A stretch of DNA of 64,000 nucleotides from Antarctobacter heliothermus (GCF_900188425.1 NZ_FZON01000001.1:62001-126000); one strand, 5' to 3'; positions 19,654-31,239 are shown, counted from the first letter of the stretch. Numbers and translations are program-made. Notes: a model not told the origin generated them from the sequence alone.

Positions 19654-20397
19654 ATGGCAAAGGTGGCAGACGACAAACCCGTTCCCCTCTGGCGGCTCTT
19701 CTGGCGGATGGGCGGCTGGATAACGCTGATCTTTCTCGTGTTTCTTGGCTTCTTGACGCTGTTCAGCGTCCTGTCCCTGAACCTTGCCCACCGCTTTGAC
19801 ACCGAAGGCCGTGAGGCAGAGGCGCTTGTGCTGGACAAGTACCAGACCGTCACCACCGACAGCGATGGCGACCGCGAAATCACCTATTACTTTGTGCTGC
19901 AATTCGAAACGAACCGGAACCTGCCGGTAGAGCTGGACCGCTCTGTCGGCTCTGGCATTTACCACAAGACCGCCATCAACACGCGCATTCCCATCTGGTA
20001 TCTGGAAAGTGAGCCCGACAGGATCGAGGTCAGCCGGGGCGAAAACCGCACCGCTTCGGTCGTGACCCGGTGGATCGCCCTGATCTTTGGCATCGCGGCG
20101 CTGGTGGCGATGTGGTTCCCGGCGCGTTGGGCCGTCGCGGCGGTGCGCGCGCGGCGCTATGGCCTGCGGGAAACCGCAACTGTCACCGGGACCAAAGCCA
20201 CCAACTACCGCGTCAACAACCGCTACCGCTATCGCCTGACATGGGAGGAACCCAGCGGACGGGCGGGCGAAAGCCTGGCCTACAAGGAAGAGCAGCTGGA
20301 CGGTTTTCGTTCGGGCGACAAGATTACCGTCTATCAAGGCATCAAGCGCGCCTGGTGGTCAGGAGACGTGGGCGAACGCCCCGGAGCGCGGGACTGA
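19654..20397 (+). CDS. DUF3592-like membrane protein
   Basis: 247 residues. Helices at about 15-40 and 130-160 flank a beta-rich extracytoplasmic domain, and a second similar domain follows the second helix. The paired TATVTGTKATNYRVN and EALVLDKYQTVTTDSDGD segments look like the DUF3592 fold. ATG 19654 (MAKVADDKPV) is the best start; 20 upstream codons lack support. The next gene begins six bases after the stop, so they are probably co-transcribed. Function unknown. Confidence 0.7.
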   Translation: MAKVADDKPVPLWRLFWRMGGWITLIFLVFLGFLTLFSVLSLNLAHRFDTEGREAEALVLDKYQTVTTDSDGDREITYYFVLQFETNRNLPVELDRSVGSGIYHKTAINTRIPIWYLESEPDRIEVSRGENRTASVVTRWIALIFGIAALVAMWFPARWAVAAVRARRYGLRETATVTGTKATNYRVNNRYRYRLTWEEPSGRAGESLAYKEEQLDGFRSGDKITVYQGIKRAWWSGDVGERPGARD

Positions 20398-20402
20398 CCG
20401 GC

Positions 20403-21044
20403 GTGTCCTGGCTGCAATCGCTGTTTGCGGGCGACACCCGCAGTATCACCGGTGCGCTGCTGGTGCTGGCGATCACCTCTCTGGTGGGTGTTCTGGGCTG
20501 GCTCAGCAAGATCGTTCTGCAAACCGTGGCGGACTGGCGTCAGCGGCGGCGCGACAGCGACGACCGGCAAGAACACCTCGAAGAGGTTCTGGTCGACATC
20601 CTGATCCACGCCGATTTCGACGACCGCAGCGTGGCGGGTATCATCGACACACGCCGCATCACCGCGCTGAAGGACCAGATCGCTTCCGGCCCCTCGGACT
20701 ATCGCCCCTTTGTGCCGCCAGAAGCCCCCGACCCCACCTTTGCCGACTATCGCGGCGTGCGTCGGCGGCTGGAAATCGAGCTGATGGTGGCCTGCGACCG
20801 GTTCTTTGACAATTCGCAGCTGTTCCACGGCTATTACGCGCATCTGGCGAGCGATGAATTTGCCGCCCTCAGTTCAGAGCGCAAGAAACAGGCGTTGGAT
20901 ACGCTGGTGGCCTTGGGAGAAAAGGTGCAGGCCGACTATCAGCGCCTGTCACAGGCGATGGAAACCGCACCAGAGGCACAGCCGATCTACAGCAAGGTCA
21001 TGGGTGCGTTGCCGCCCCGGCAGGACATCTGGCCCAATGCCTAG
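20403..21044 (+). CDS. Single-helix membrane protein of unknown function
   Basis: 213 residues from a GTG start (MSWLQSLFAGDTRS). A single membrane helix lies near 15-37, followed by basic residues (WRQRRRDSDDRQ) and a soluble, mostly helical region to the end. It follows the DUF3592-like gene by five bases. I do not recognise the family. The GTG start is uncertain because no strong ribosome site is visible; the frame is open further upstream inside the previous gene. Confidence 0.6.
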   Translation: MSWLQSLFAGDTRSITGALLVLAITSLVGVLGWLSKIVLQTVADWRQRRRDSDDRQEHLEEVLVDILIHADFDDRSVAGIIDTRRITALKDQIASGPSDYRPFVPPEAPDPTFADYRGVRRRLEIELMVACDRFFDNSQLFHGYYAHLASDEFAALSSERKKQALDTLVALGEKVQADYQRLSQAMETAPEAQPIYSKVMGALPPRQDIWPNA

Positions 21045-21159
21045 GCGGACATCGGGTCAGACGATCGGGGGAAGTGGTCCGTTCATAGACATGGTCTGAT
21101 CTCCCTCGTCTTTGGATATAGGCCAAACGACCGCAAAAATCAATCCGGGCCGTCCCGGC

Positions 21160-21972
21160 TCAGGCCGCGTCAAAGCTGATCTTGTGGCGCAGAAACTGCG
21201 TCGCATGTTGTGATACCTTCAACGGATTTCCGGTGGTCAGGAACCCGCTTTCGCCGCCACTGCCCAACATACCGGGATGCCGCACAAGGTAGTCCGCCAG
21301 CGCGTCGGCCACCAGATTTGCCTGCGAATAGACCGTGACACCGGCCCCCAGCGCATCCTGAAAGATCTCTTGCATCAGCGGGTAATGGGTACAGCCAAGG
21401 ATGGCGGCCTCTGGCTCTGGCATCTTGCGTTTCAGCGCGTCCACATGGCTGCGCACCAGCGCCTCGGCCAGGATCATGTCGCCCTCTTCGATGGCATCCA
21501 CCAACCCGCCGCAAGCCTGCGCCTCGACATCGACGCCAATGGCGCGAAAGGCCAGCTCGCGTTGAAATGCGCGGCTGCGCACCGTGGCAGGCGTGGCAAA
21601 CAACGCCACATGTTTCACAGCCACCTCACGCGGAGGGCTGTTGTCGCCCCACTGGCGTTCTGTCAGCGCCTCAATCAATGGCACAAACACGCCCAGCACG
21701 CGCTTGTCCGATGGGATCCAGCTTTCCTGCATCCGGCGCAGCGCGGCGGCGCTGGCGGTGTTGCAGGCAAGGATCACCAGATCACAGCCCGCATCCCACA
21801 ACCGTTCGGTGGCGGCGCAGGTCAGGTTGTAGACGTCATCCGCATCGCGCACCCCGTAAGGCGCGTGCTTGTTGTCGCCGTAATAGACAAACGGCACGTC
21901 CGGCAGACGCTTTGACACCGCGTCAAGAACCGTCAGCCCGCCAAGCCCGCTGTCAAAGATACCCACTGCCAT
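21160..21972 (-). CDS. murI: Glutamate racemase
   Basis: 270 residues, making D-glutamate for peptidoglycan. Catalytic cysteines C70 (ILACNTASA) and C194 (LGCTHYPLM) are present with the N-terminal [12 protein letters not shown] motif. ATG 21972 is preferred; a TTG at 21987 is in frame. It follows the acyltransferase gene on the same strand with a 32-base gap. Confidence 0.94.
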   Translation of the reverse strand: MAVGIFDSGLGGLTVLDAVSKRLPDVPFVYYGDNKHAPYGVRDADDVYNLTCAATERLWDAGCDLVILACNTASAAALRRMQESWIPSDKRVLGVFVPLIEALTERQWGDNSPPREVAVKHVALFATPATVRSRAFQRELAFRAIGVDVEAQACGGLVDAIEEGDMILAEALVRSHVDALKRKMPEPEAAILGCTHYPLMQEIFQDALGAGVTVYSQANLVADALADYLVRHPGMLGSGGESGFLTTGNPLKVSQHATQFLRHKISFDAA

Positions 21973-22004
21973 CTGCGCCCTACTCAAACCCTGCGGCGCG
22001 TCTG

Positions 22005-22901
22005 TCAGTGGCGCGCCTTCAGCTTGTCCCTGTGCCTCTCTTCGAACTCGAACCCGTAGTCGTATGACGTCAGGGGAGTCGGAGACAGCTCATACGTCGC
22101 TTTGCGCAGGAAATCCATCATCGCCCGCGCGTCTTTTGCGCGCGCGTCGATGTCCGCGCGCGGGATGGGCGCACCGATGCTGACCCGGACTGGTGTGTCC
22201 ACGCGTTTGCGAAATTCCTTGATCAGCAGCCCCATACGCAGGGTGGTGTGCAGATGGCTGGCCAATTGGAACAGCCGCGAGGTGTGCCCGTCAAAGTAGA
22301 TAGGAACCACTGTCGCATTGGATTTGGCAATCAGCCGGGCGGTAAACGTCCGCCAGCCCGGATCCATCGGTTTGCCAAAGGGGCGTTCCGCCGTGGCGAC
22401 AGTGCCGCCGGGGAAGATGCCGATGCACCCGCCCTCCCCCAGATAGCTCATCGCCTCTTTGCGGGTGGCAATGTTCTGCTGCATCGCCTCTTTCGACTCA
22501 TCGAAATTGACTGGCAGGATGATCTTGTTCAGCTCTTCGGCCTTGCGGAACACGCTGTTGGCCAGAATGCGGAAATCGCCCCGGACGACCGACAGGATGT
22601 GCCCCATGATCAACCCGTCAAGGATGCCATAAGGGTGGTTGGCGATCACGATCAGCGGGCCGTCCTTGGGGATGTTGTCCAGCGATCCGCCGATCACATC
22701 CAGACCCAGACCGTAGCGCTCAACGATCACTTCCCAGAAATCGCGGCCCCTGGCGACTTCATCTTCATAGCCTTTGGCACGCTTGATCAGGCCGAAACGC
22801 CCAGTGGCGTTTTCCATCAGCCTGATCATGGCGCGGCCGCCGCGTGTGCTGGCCGAATAACTGTACGAGATGTCACGGGCAATATGACGCCGATTGGGCA
22901 T
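22005..22901 (-). CDS. Lysophospholipid acyltransferase-family protein
   Basis: 298 residues, PlsC-type acyltransferase domain acting on lyso-lipids at the inner membrane. The catalytic motif is NHPYGILDG (H89...D95), which is the H-P-x-G-x-x-D-G variant rather than the common HX4D, and the glycerol phosphate site motif FPGGTV is near 165. The ATG at 22901 follows AAAGGA at a good distance; an ATG at 22934 is in frame. Related proteins are sometimes labelled hemolysin or OlsA; substrate is not decided by sequence. Confidence 0.82.
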   Translation of the reverse strand: MPNRRHIARDISYSYSASTRGGRAMIRLMENATGRFGLIKRAKGYEDEVARGRDFWEVIVERYGLGLDVIGGSLDNIPKDGPLIVIANHPYGILDGLIMGHILSVVRGDFRILANSVFRKAEELNKIILPVNFDESKEAMQQNIATRKEAMSYLGEGGCIGIFPGGTVATAERPFGKPMDPGWRTFTARLIAKSNATVVPIYFDGHTSRLFQLASHLHTTLRMGLLIKEFRKRVDTPVRVSIGAPIPRADIDARAKDARAMMDFLRKATYELSPTPLTSYDYGFEFEERHRDKLKARH

Positions 22902-23011
22902 CTGGATTGAATCCTTTCTGGAACTTTCGGGCATTTTACTGCGGTTCGCCCGGTCTGACCAGATTTTGTGACACCATCATGAAGCTTTCGTGACCGGGAC
23001 CGCTGCGCCCC

Positions 23012-26000
23012 CTATTCGGCGGCCTCCTTCAGCGGCGCGCCGCCCTGACGCAGGACAGACAGCAACTCTTCGCGCCGTTTGGCGGCCTTGGTCTCATTGG
23101 CGGCCTTGACCGGCCCGAAGCCGCGAATTTGCAGCGGCAGTTCGGCCAGTGCTTGCAGCGCCTCCATCGTCTCAGGCCGTGCCTTGGGCAGCCATTCGGC
23201 CATGTCGGCCTCATACTGGGCGATCAACGCGCGCTCCATGCGGCGTTCCTCTGTCCGGCCAAACGGGTCGAACGGCGTGCCGCGCAGCCGCTTCATCCGG
23301 GCCAGCAGACGGAACCAGCGCAACATGCCTTCACCAAAGCGTTTCTTCACCGGGCGGCCATCGCTGCCGGTCTTTGACAGGATCGGGGGGGCAAGGTGAA
23401 ACGACATCTCGAAATCGCCGTCAAAGGTCTTTGCCGCCTTGTCGCGAGTGTCCAGCAGCAAGCGGGCGACCTCATATTCGTCCTTGTAGGCCAACAGCTT
23501 GTGATAGCTTTTGGCAACCGCCTCTTTCAGCCCTGCGTCCGTGATCCCGTCCACCATCTTGCGATAGCGTTTGGCCAGCCCCTTGCCCTGATAGGCAATC
23601 AGGTGATCGGCGCGGAAGGCAATCCGCTCGTCCAGAGTTTTCGGCAAGGACACGACCCCGGGCGTCAGCAACGCCTGCGCGTCTGCCGGGTGTGTCACAG
23701 CCCAGCGGCCGATCTCGAACGCGCGTTTGTTGCGGTCCACCGCCGCGCCGTTCAGGTCGACGGCCTGCATGATCGCCTCATGGGACAGCGGGATCAGACC
23801 CTGCTGCCAGGCCGCGCCCAGGATCATCATGTTGGAAAAGATCGAGTCGCCCAGCGTCACCCGCGCCAGATCCGAGGCGTCAAAGAACGCCACCCGGTCC
23901 TGCAACCGCGCCTCCAGCGCGAGGCGCAACTGGTCGGTCGGCAAGGTAAATTCGGTGTTGCGGGTAAAGTCGCCGGTGATGATCTCGTGGCTGTTGACCA
24001 CCCCGCCGGTGCGGCCCGTGCTGGTCAGGCCCAGCGTCTTGGACCCGGCAGAGACCACCAGATCGCCGCCGATCAGCGCGTGCGCCTCACCTGTCGCAAC
24101 GCGGACGGCAGAGATATCCTCGGGCTGCTCGGCAACGCGCAGGTGGATGTGAACGGCGCCGCCTTTTTGCGCAAGGCCCGCCATTTCCATCATGCCAGCA
24201 CCCTTGCCGTCGATCTGCGCCGCCTGCGCCAGCACCGCGCCAATGGTCACGACGCCGGTGCCACCGACGCCTGTGATGACAATGTTATGCGTGCCGTTAA
24301 TCGTGGGCAGTTGCGGCGCGGGCAGGTCCGGCAATTCAAGCGAGGCCGTCGGCGCCTTTTTGACCTGCGCGCCTTTCAACGTCACGAACGACGGGCAGAA
24401 CCCCTTGAGGCAAGAGAAATCCTTGTTGCAGGCGGATTGGTCGATGGCGCGCTTGCGCCCCAGTTCGGTCTCTTCGGGGACAATGGCGACGCAGTTCGAC
24501 TGCACCCCGCAGTCACCGCAGCCCTCGCAGACGTCGGTGTTGATGAACACGCGCTGATCCGGGTCGGGGAACGTGCCCCGCTTGCGGCGGCGGCGCTTTT
24601 CAGCCGCACAGGTCTGGACGTAGATGATGGCGGACACGCCCTCGACCTTGGACATGCGTTTCTGCACCGCGTCCAGTTCAGCACGTTCAAAGGTCTCAAC
24701 ACCGGAGGGCAAGGCGGCCAGGTTGACGTCTTCCTTTTCGTCATAGACCACGGCCAGCGCCTCGACGCCCATGGCCTTGACCTCGGCGGCGATGCGCTGC
24801 GGGGTCAGACCGCCCTCGTTCGGTTGACCGCCGGTCATGGCCACCGCATCGTTGAACAGGATCTTGTAGGTGATGTTGGTGCCCGCGGCCAGCGCGGCAC
24901 GGATCGCCTGCACACCCGAGTGATTGTAGGTGCCGTCGCCAAGGTTCTGGAACACATGGTCGCGCTTGGAAAACGGCGCCTCGCCGATCCAGTTCGCGCC
25001 CTCGGCCCCCATGTGGGTAAAGCCAGTGGTCTCCCGGTCCATCCACTGCACCATGTAGTGACAGCCGATGCCCGCGTAGGCGCGGCTGCCCTCTGGCACC
25101 TTGGTGGAGGAGTTATGCGGGCACCCGGCGCAGAAATACGGCAGGCGGGCCGCGATTTCCGGCAGGTTGTCGGCGCGGGCGGCCTCGGCGATTTGGGTCA
25201 GCCCGGCCTTGATGCGGTCGGTGCCGCGCCCTTCCTCGATCAGGATATCGCCCAGCTTTTGCGCGATCCATGTGGGCTCCAGCGCGCCGCGTGTCGGGAA
25301 CAGTTCCTCGCGATGCAGACCACCTGCCCCGCCTTTGTACCAGCCGTAGACGCGGCGATGGTTGTCTTCGAAAAGCGCCTCCTTGACCTGAATCTCGATC
25401 AGCTTGCGCTTTTCCTCGACGATGACGATCAGATCCAGACCGTCGGCCCAGTCGTGAAAGCCGCGCATGTCCAGCGGAAAGGTCTGGCCGATCTTGTAGG
25501 TGGTGAGGCCCAGACGCTCTGCCTCGGCCTCATCGACGCCCAACAGCGCCAGCGCATGTTGCAGGTCGAGCCAGTTCTTGCCCGCCGCGACAAAGCCGAT
25601 CTTGGCGCCGGGTTTGCCCCACATGCGCTTGTCCATCTTGTTGGCGTGGCTGAATGCCTCCGCCGCAAAGCGTTTGTAGTCGATCATCCGCGTCTCTTGC
25701 GCGTGGGGCGTATCGCCCAGCCGGATGTTCAGCCCGCCCTCGGGCATGTCGAAATCGGGTGTCACCAGTTGCACACGGTCGGGTCGGCCATCCACAACAG
25801 CCGTCGCCTCGATCGTGTCCTTCATGGTTTTCAGACCAACCCAAAGGCCGGAAAACCGCGACAACGCATAGCCGTAGATGCCGTAGTCCAGGATCTCCTG
25901 CACACCAGCCGGAGAAACAACCGGCATGTAGGCATCGACGAGCGCCCATTCGGACTGGTGCAGCACGGTCGAGGATTCGCCAGTGTGGTCATCCCCCATC

Positions 26001-26428
26001 GCCATCAGCACGCCGCCGTGTTTTGAGGTGCCGGCCATGTTGGCGTGGCGCATCGCGTCGCCGGACCGGTCAATCCCCGGCCCCTTGCCGTACCAAAGCC
26101 CAAAGACCCCGTCGAATTTGCCCTCACCGCGCAGTTCGGCCTGCTGGCTGCCCCAGATCGCGGTGGCGGCCAGATCCTCGTTCAGACCCTCCTGAAAGGT
26201 GACGTCAGACCCGCGCAACAGCTTTTCCGCGCGGCGCATCTGCAGATCGACCGCGCCCAGCGGTGACCCGCGATAGCCGGTGACATAGCCCGCCGTGTTC
26301 ACCCCTGCGGCCCGGTCCCGCGCCTTTTGCGACAGCATAAGACGGACCAAAGCCTGAGTGCCGTTCAGGAGCACCGTCGGCTTTTCCAGATCGAAACGGT
26401 CGCTCAGGGAAATCTGATGCTGGCTCAT
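23012..26428 (-). CDS. Fused indolepyruvate:ferredoxin oxidoreductase
   Basis: 1138 residues, combining the subunits that oxidatively decarboxylate indolepyruvate and other aryl 2-oxoacids to acyl-CoA. The N-terminal pyruvate-oxidoreductase domain (GYRGSPLG) is followed by a thiamine diphosphate domain (NLGDGTYNHSG, near 496, and FNDAVAMTGGQP), a ferredoxin-like cysteine region near 632-675 (CEGCGDCGVQSNC, then CNKDFSCLKGFC) and a gamma-type domain (GVGGTGVVTIG). The ATG at 26428 has GGGAGG upstream. It is divergent from a LysR gene with a LysR box in between. It likely serves aromatic amino acid catabolism. Confidence 0.92.
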   Translation of the reverse strand: MSQHQISLSDRFDLEKPTVLLNGTQALVRLMLSQKARDRAAGVNTAGYVTGYRGSPLGAVDLQMRRAEKLLRGSDVTFQEGLNEDLAATAIWGSQQAELRGEGKFDGVFGLWYGKGPGIDRSGDAMRHANMAGTSKHGGVLMAMGDDHTGESSTVLHQSEWALVDAYMPVVSPAGVQEILDYGIYGYALSRFSGLWVGLKTMKDTIEATAVVDGRPDRVQLVTPDFDMPEGGLNIRLGDTPHAQETRMIDYKRFAAEAFSHANKMDKRMWGKPGAKIGFVAAGKNWLDLQHALALLGVDEAEAERLGLTTYKIGQTFPLDMRGFHDWADGLDLIVIVEEKRKLIEIQVKEALFEDNHRRVYGWYKGGAGGLHREELFPTRGALEPTWIAQKLGDILIEEGRGTDRIKAGLTQIAEAARADNLPEIAARLPYFCAGCPHNSSTKVPEGSRAYAGIGCHYMVQWMDRETTGFTHMGAEGANWIGEAPFSKRDHVFQNLGDGTYNHSGVQAIRAALAAGTNITYKILFNDAVAMTGGQPNEGGLTPQRIAAEVKAMGVEALAVVYDEKEDVNLAALPSGVETFERAELDAVQKRMSKVEGVSAIIYVQTCAAEKRRRRKRGTFPDPDQRVFINTDVCEGCGDCGVQSNCVAIVPEETELGRKRAIDQSACNKDFSCLKGFCPSFVTLKGAQVKKAPTASLELPDLPAPQLPTINGTHNIVITGVGGTGVVTIGAVLAQAAQIDGKGAGMMEMAGLAQKGGAVHIHLRVAEQPEDISAVRVATGEAHALIGGDLVVSAGSKTLGLTSTGRTGGVVNSHEIITGDFTRNTEFTLPTDQLRLALEARLQDRVAFFDASDLARVTLGDSIFSNMMILGAAWQQGLIPLSHEAIMQAVDLNGAAVDRNKRAFEIGRWAVTHPADAQALLTPGVVSLPKTLDERIAFRADHLIAYQGKGLAKRYRKMVDGITDAGLKEAVAKSYHKLLAYKDEYEVARLLLDTRDKAAKTFDGDFEMSFHLAPPILSKTGSDGRPVKKRFGEGMLRWFRLLARMKRLRGTPFDPFGRTEERRMERALIAQYEADMAEWLPKARPETMEALQALAELPLQIRGFGPVKAANETKAAKRREELLSVLRQGGAPLKEAAE

Positions 26429-26473
26429 GGCGCGCCTCCCAACGCTAAGTTAGATGCAGTTGCGTGCAAATAT

Positions 26474-26492
26474 AGGTCACTATTGCTGACCT
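26474..26492. promoter_or_regulatory. LysR-type box between the oxidoreductase and its regulator
   Basis: AGGTCA-CTATTGC-TGACCT is a perfect 6-bp inverted repeat with a seven-base centre. Within it T26477 and A26489 are 11 bases apart, the T-N11-A arrangement of LysR-family sites. It is 46 bases upstream of the oxidoreductase start and 102 bases upstream of the LysR start. Confidence 0.7.
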
Positions 26493-26593
26493 GAACAGAC
26501 AAATCTTTGCAGAATTGACACATCCGCCCCATATGACCCTTAACAAAAAGATATTGTCGTATACTGAGTTCTCAAGGAAACGACCAAGGCACC

Positions 26594-27499
26594 ATGGACT
26601 GGGACAAGCTAAGAATATTTCACGCGGTTGCCGATGCAGGCAGCCTGACGCACGCCGGCGACTCGCTACACCTGTCGCAGTCGGCAGTGTCGCGGCAGAT
26701 TCGTGCGCTTGAGGAATCCCTCAATACCACGCTTTTCCACCGTCATGCACGCGGCCTGATTCTGACAGAACAGGGCGAACTGCTGTTCGACGCGACCACC
26801 TCGATGATCAAGCGGATCGACGCCGCGACCGCGCGCATCCGCGACAGTGAGGAAGAGGTGTTTGGTGAGCTTCGGGTGACCACCACGCACGGGTTTGGCG
26901 CGCTCTGGCTGGCCCCGCGCCTGTCAAAACTCTATGCTAAGTTCCCGGAGTTGAACATCGACCTGATGCTGGAGGAACGGGTGCTGGACCTGCCCATGCG
27001 TGAGGCCGACGTGGCGATCCGCATGAAGGAACCCAGCCAGGCAGACCTGATCCGCAAGAAGTTGATGAGCATTCGAATGCGGCTCTACGCCTCGCCTGAC
27101 TACCTGAATGCCAATGGCGTGCCGCAGAAGTTGGAAGACATGCGCGGCCACAGGCTGATTTGTCAGAATCCCAATTCGGCACAGGTCTCTGCGGGCATGG
27201 CGCTGGTTCAGCACCTGCTGAGCTATGAGTTGCCGGCCACGCTGACCGTGAACAACTATTTCGGAGTGTTGCAGGCGGTGATCTCAAATCTGGGGATCGG
27301 TGTCCTGCCTGATTATATCATCGAGGACTTTCCGCACGTCAAACGTGTCCTGCCCGACGTGGAATCGGTCGAGGTTCCGGTTTTCCTTGCCTATCCCGAA
27401 GAACTCAGACAATCCAAGCGTGTAACGGCGTTCAGAGACTTCGTTCAAGAGGAAATCATGGCGCACCGGCGGCAGATCCGCGCCATGGGAGACGACTGA
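26594..27499 (+). CDS. LysR-family transcriptional regulator
   Basis: 301 residues. Winged helix-turn-helix at 1-60 (MDWDKLRIFHAVADAGSLTH, LSQSAVSRQIRALEE), then the co-inducer domain. ATG 26594 has AAGG upstream; a TATACT element at 26560-26565 could be its -10. Divergent orientation and the shared LysR box point to control of the indolepyruvate oxidoreductase and of itself. The inducer might be an aryl pyruvate, but that is a guess. Confidence 0.88.
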   Translation: MDWDKLRIFHAVADAGSLTHAGDSLHLSQSAVSRQIRALEESLNTTLFHRHARGLILTEQGELLFDATTSMIKRIDAATARIRDSEEEVFGELRVTTTHGFGALWLAPRLSKLYAKFPELNIDLMLEERVLDLPMREADVAIRMKEPSQADLIRKKLMSIRMRLYASPDYLNANGVPQKLEDMRGHRLICQNPNSAQVSAGMALVQHLLSYELPATLTVNNYFGVLQAVISNLGIGVLPDYIIEDFPHVKRVLPDVESVEVPVFLAYPEELRQSKRVTAFRDFVQEEIMAHRRQIRAMGDD

Positions 27500-27581
27500 G
27501 CCCTCCCCCAAGCCTGTCAGACCGAACTGTGGTATGCACATCACGCATATCGGGAATGCTGCACTTGCGGCGTGAAATGGC

Positions 27582-27609
27582 TTGATCGAGTCGGGAATGC
27601 TGACATATT
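27582..27609 (+). promoter_or_regulatory. Possible promoter of the small RNA candidate
   Basis: TTGATC (27582-27587) and CATATT (27604-27609) are 16 bases apart, giving four matches in each hexamer. A start near 27616 would produce an RNA of about 85 bases ending at the strong terminator. Confidence 0.4.
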
Positions 27610-27615
27610 CAGCAC

Positions 27616-27700
27616 ATGGATGATGAAACGCGTATTTGCGGATCATCTTTCATACCTCCCTGTTGGACTTCGGCCGAGCTTTGAGCTCGGCCTTTTTTTT
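27616..27700 (+). ncRNA. Candidate small RNA with a CCUCCC single-stranded motif
   Basis: In the gap after the LysR gene the transcript would fold into a 5' hairpin (GGATGAT paired with ATCATCT, with an inner CGC/GCG), an unpaired stretch TTCATACCTCCCTGTTGG and a 3' terminator hairpin with eight Ts. The CCTCCC in an exposed linker could pair with ribosome binding sites, as proposed for CCUCC-type alphaproteobacterial sRNAs. No open frame accounts for it. It could instead be the 3' end of the lysR mRNA. Confidence 0.5.
27672..27700 (+). terminator. Very strong intrinsic terminator
   Basis: GGCCGAGCT (27672-27680) and AGCTCGGCC (27684-27692) form a 9-bp perfect stem with a three-base loop, followed directly by eight Ts. 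It ends the LysR gene transcript, the small RNA candidate, or both. Confidence 0.9.
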
Positions 27701-27717
27701 GGCCATTCGTGACGGCC

Positions 27718-27903
27718 TTATGCAGCCACTACATCCTGTGGCATTTTCAGCTGAATCGCCTCGATATACCCGATCCGCGCAACGATCCTCACCACACCCA
27801 GATCGGCGATCCGCGTGTCCGGCCCGGCAATTCCTAAATCCAATGGATTTTTCTTCCTGCGCACGCACCGGGCGCGTCGCCCAACAAGGTGCCACGGCCA
27901 CAC
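27718..27903 (-). CDS. Doubtful small open frame in the lysR-purL gap
   Basis: A 61-codon frame ending in IARIGYIEAIQLKMPQDVVAA; an internal GTG would give 47 residues starting RRKKNPLDLG. I do not recognise it and see no ribosome site. It is reported because the 27500-28145 gap (about 645 bases) has no other gene candidate. Apart from the sRNA region and a 12-base repeat TGCACTTGCGGC (27560-27571 and 27998-28009) I see nothing else there. Confidence 0.15.
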   Translation of the reverse strand: MWPWHLVGRRARCVRRKKNPLDLGIAGPDTRIADLGVVRIVARIGYIEAIQLKMPQDVVAA

Positions 27904-28145
27904 TCATGACGCGAACTGTGCGCCGAACAAACGACGTGACGCTGAATCCTGACCGCTGATACATGCCCAAATCCGATAGTCTGCGATGAATTATTGTGCA
28001 CTTGCGGCATGACATCTAGGCAACATAGCCGACCGGACCGCGTGCGATGGACCGCCACATCAACCCCGGCGGCGCAATCCGCCCCCTTTTCCTGTACCGG
28101 CCCTTGGCGTAAAGACCCCTCGACAGAGCAGACGGGGGATTGAGG

Positions 28146-30305
<2,160 letters not shown>

Positions 30306-30374
30306 CCGCCGCAACAGCTTTGCTTCGGAGCCGCCGTCGTCTGAGACCAATGGGACGGGGACGGGACGTGGGGA

Positions 30375-30429
30375 CAAGCGGAATTGCCGAGGGGCCCCGG
30401 TTTACCGGGGAGACGGTCCATTCCGCTTG
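30375..30429. repeat. Nested inverted repeats after purL
   Basis: CAAGCGGAAT (30375-30384) is matched by ATTCCGCTTG (30420-30429), enclosing a second hairpin CCCCGG-TTTA-CCGGGG (30395-30410). The structure lies in the 243-base gap between purL and the peptidase gene. It may act as a terminator or be a REP-like element; no T-run follows. Confidence 0.5.
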
Positions 30430-30548
30430 GCGCCGCGGCGCGGCCCTGTCACGCAGGGATCAGATGAGAGCGGCTCCGATGCTTTGCTTTGGTGAGCCAG
30501 AGTTTTCTTCCCCTTTCCTAGACGCCCCCCGCGCCCCATATTCCAATC

Positions 30549-31235
30549 ATGTTCAAACTCACCCCGATCCTGCTCGCCCTTCTCTACGGCCTCGTCTACT
30601 ACCGCTTCTCCGCATGGCGGACAGCGAAAGAACTGGACGTCAAGTCCACCGAACTGGCTGATCCCCGTCTCAAGCGGCTGACAGACCGCATGGCCGCCGC
30701 GCTGGATCTACCGCGCATCCGGGTGAACATCTACGAAATCGACCCGATCAACGGGCTGGCCGCGCCAGACGGACGCATCTTCATCACACGCGGGTTTTAC
30801 CGCAAGTATCAGCAGGGTGAGGTCTCGGCAGAGGAAATGGCCAGCGTGATCGCGCATGAACTGGGCCATGTGGCGCTGGGGCATTCCCGGCGGCGGATGA
30901 TCGACTTTTCAGGCCAGAACGCGCTGCGCACCGCGCTGGCCATGGTGCTCAGCCGCTTTTTGCCCGGCGTCGGCGTCATGATCGCCAACGGGTTGGCCTC
31001 ACTGCTGGCAGCACGGCTGTCGCGGTCGGATGAGTATGAGGCCGATGCCTACGCAGCGGCCCTGCTGGTCAAGGCGGGCGTCGGCGTCGGCCCGCAAAAG
31101 ACGCTGTTCGGCAAGCTGGAAGAGCTGACCCAAAGCCGCTCTGGCGCTGTGCCCGCATGGTTGATGTCTCACCCCAAGACGGCGGAACGGATAAAGGCGC
31201 TGGAGGCGTTGGAGGCGCGCTGGGAGCAGGCGTGA
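30549..31235 (+). CDS. M48-family membrane metallopeptidase
   Basis: 228 residues. One N-terminal membrane segment (about 4-20), the zinc motif HELGH at 103-107 and a third ligand glutamate in SRSDEYEADAYA (near 164); the helix between (near 117-150) is hydrophobic. The family includes HtpX/Oma1-type membrane quality-control proteases. The protein is shorter than HtpX and lacks its four helices. It is convergent with alkC, only four bases from its end. Confidence 0.85.
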   Translation: MFKLTPILLALLYGLVYYRFSAWRTAKELDVKSTELADPRLKRLTDRMAAALDLPRIRVNIYEIDPINGLAAPDGRIFITRGFYRKYQQGEVSAEEMASVIAHELGHVALGHSRRRMIDFSGQNALRTALAMVLSRFLPGVGVMIANGLASLLAARLSRSDEYEADAYAAALLVKAGVGVGPQKTLFGKLEELTQSRSGAVPAWLMSHPKTAERIKALEALEARWEQA

Positions 31236-31239
31236 GCGG

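Noticed and set aside
27650-28015. A 121-codon minus-strand frame over the lysR-purL gap
   Set aside because: It runs through the strong terminator, has Arg/Cys-rich composition and no ribosome site; the shorter 61-codon frame is kept only as a doubtful entry.
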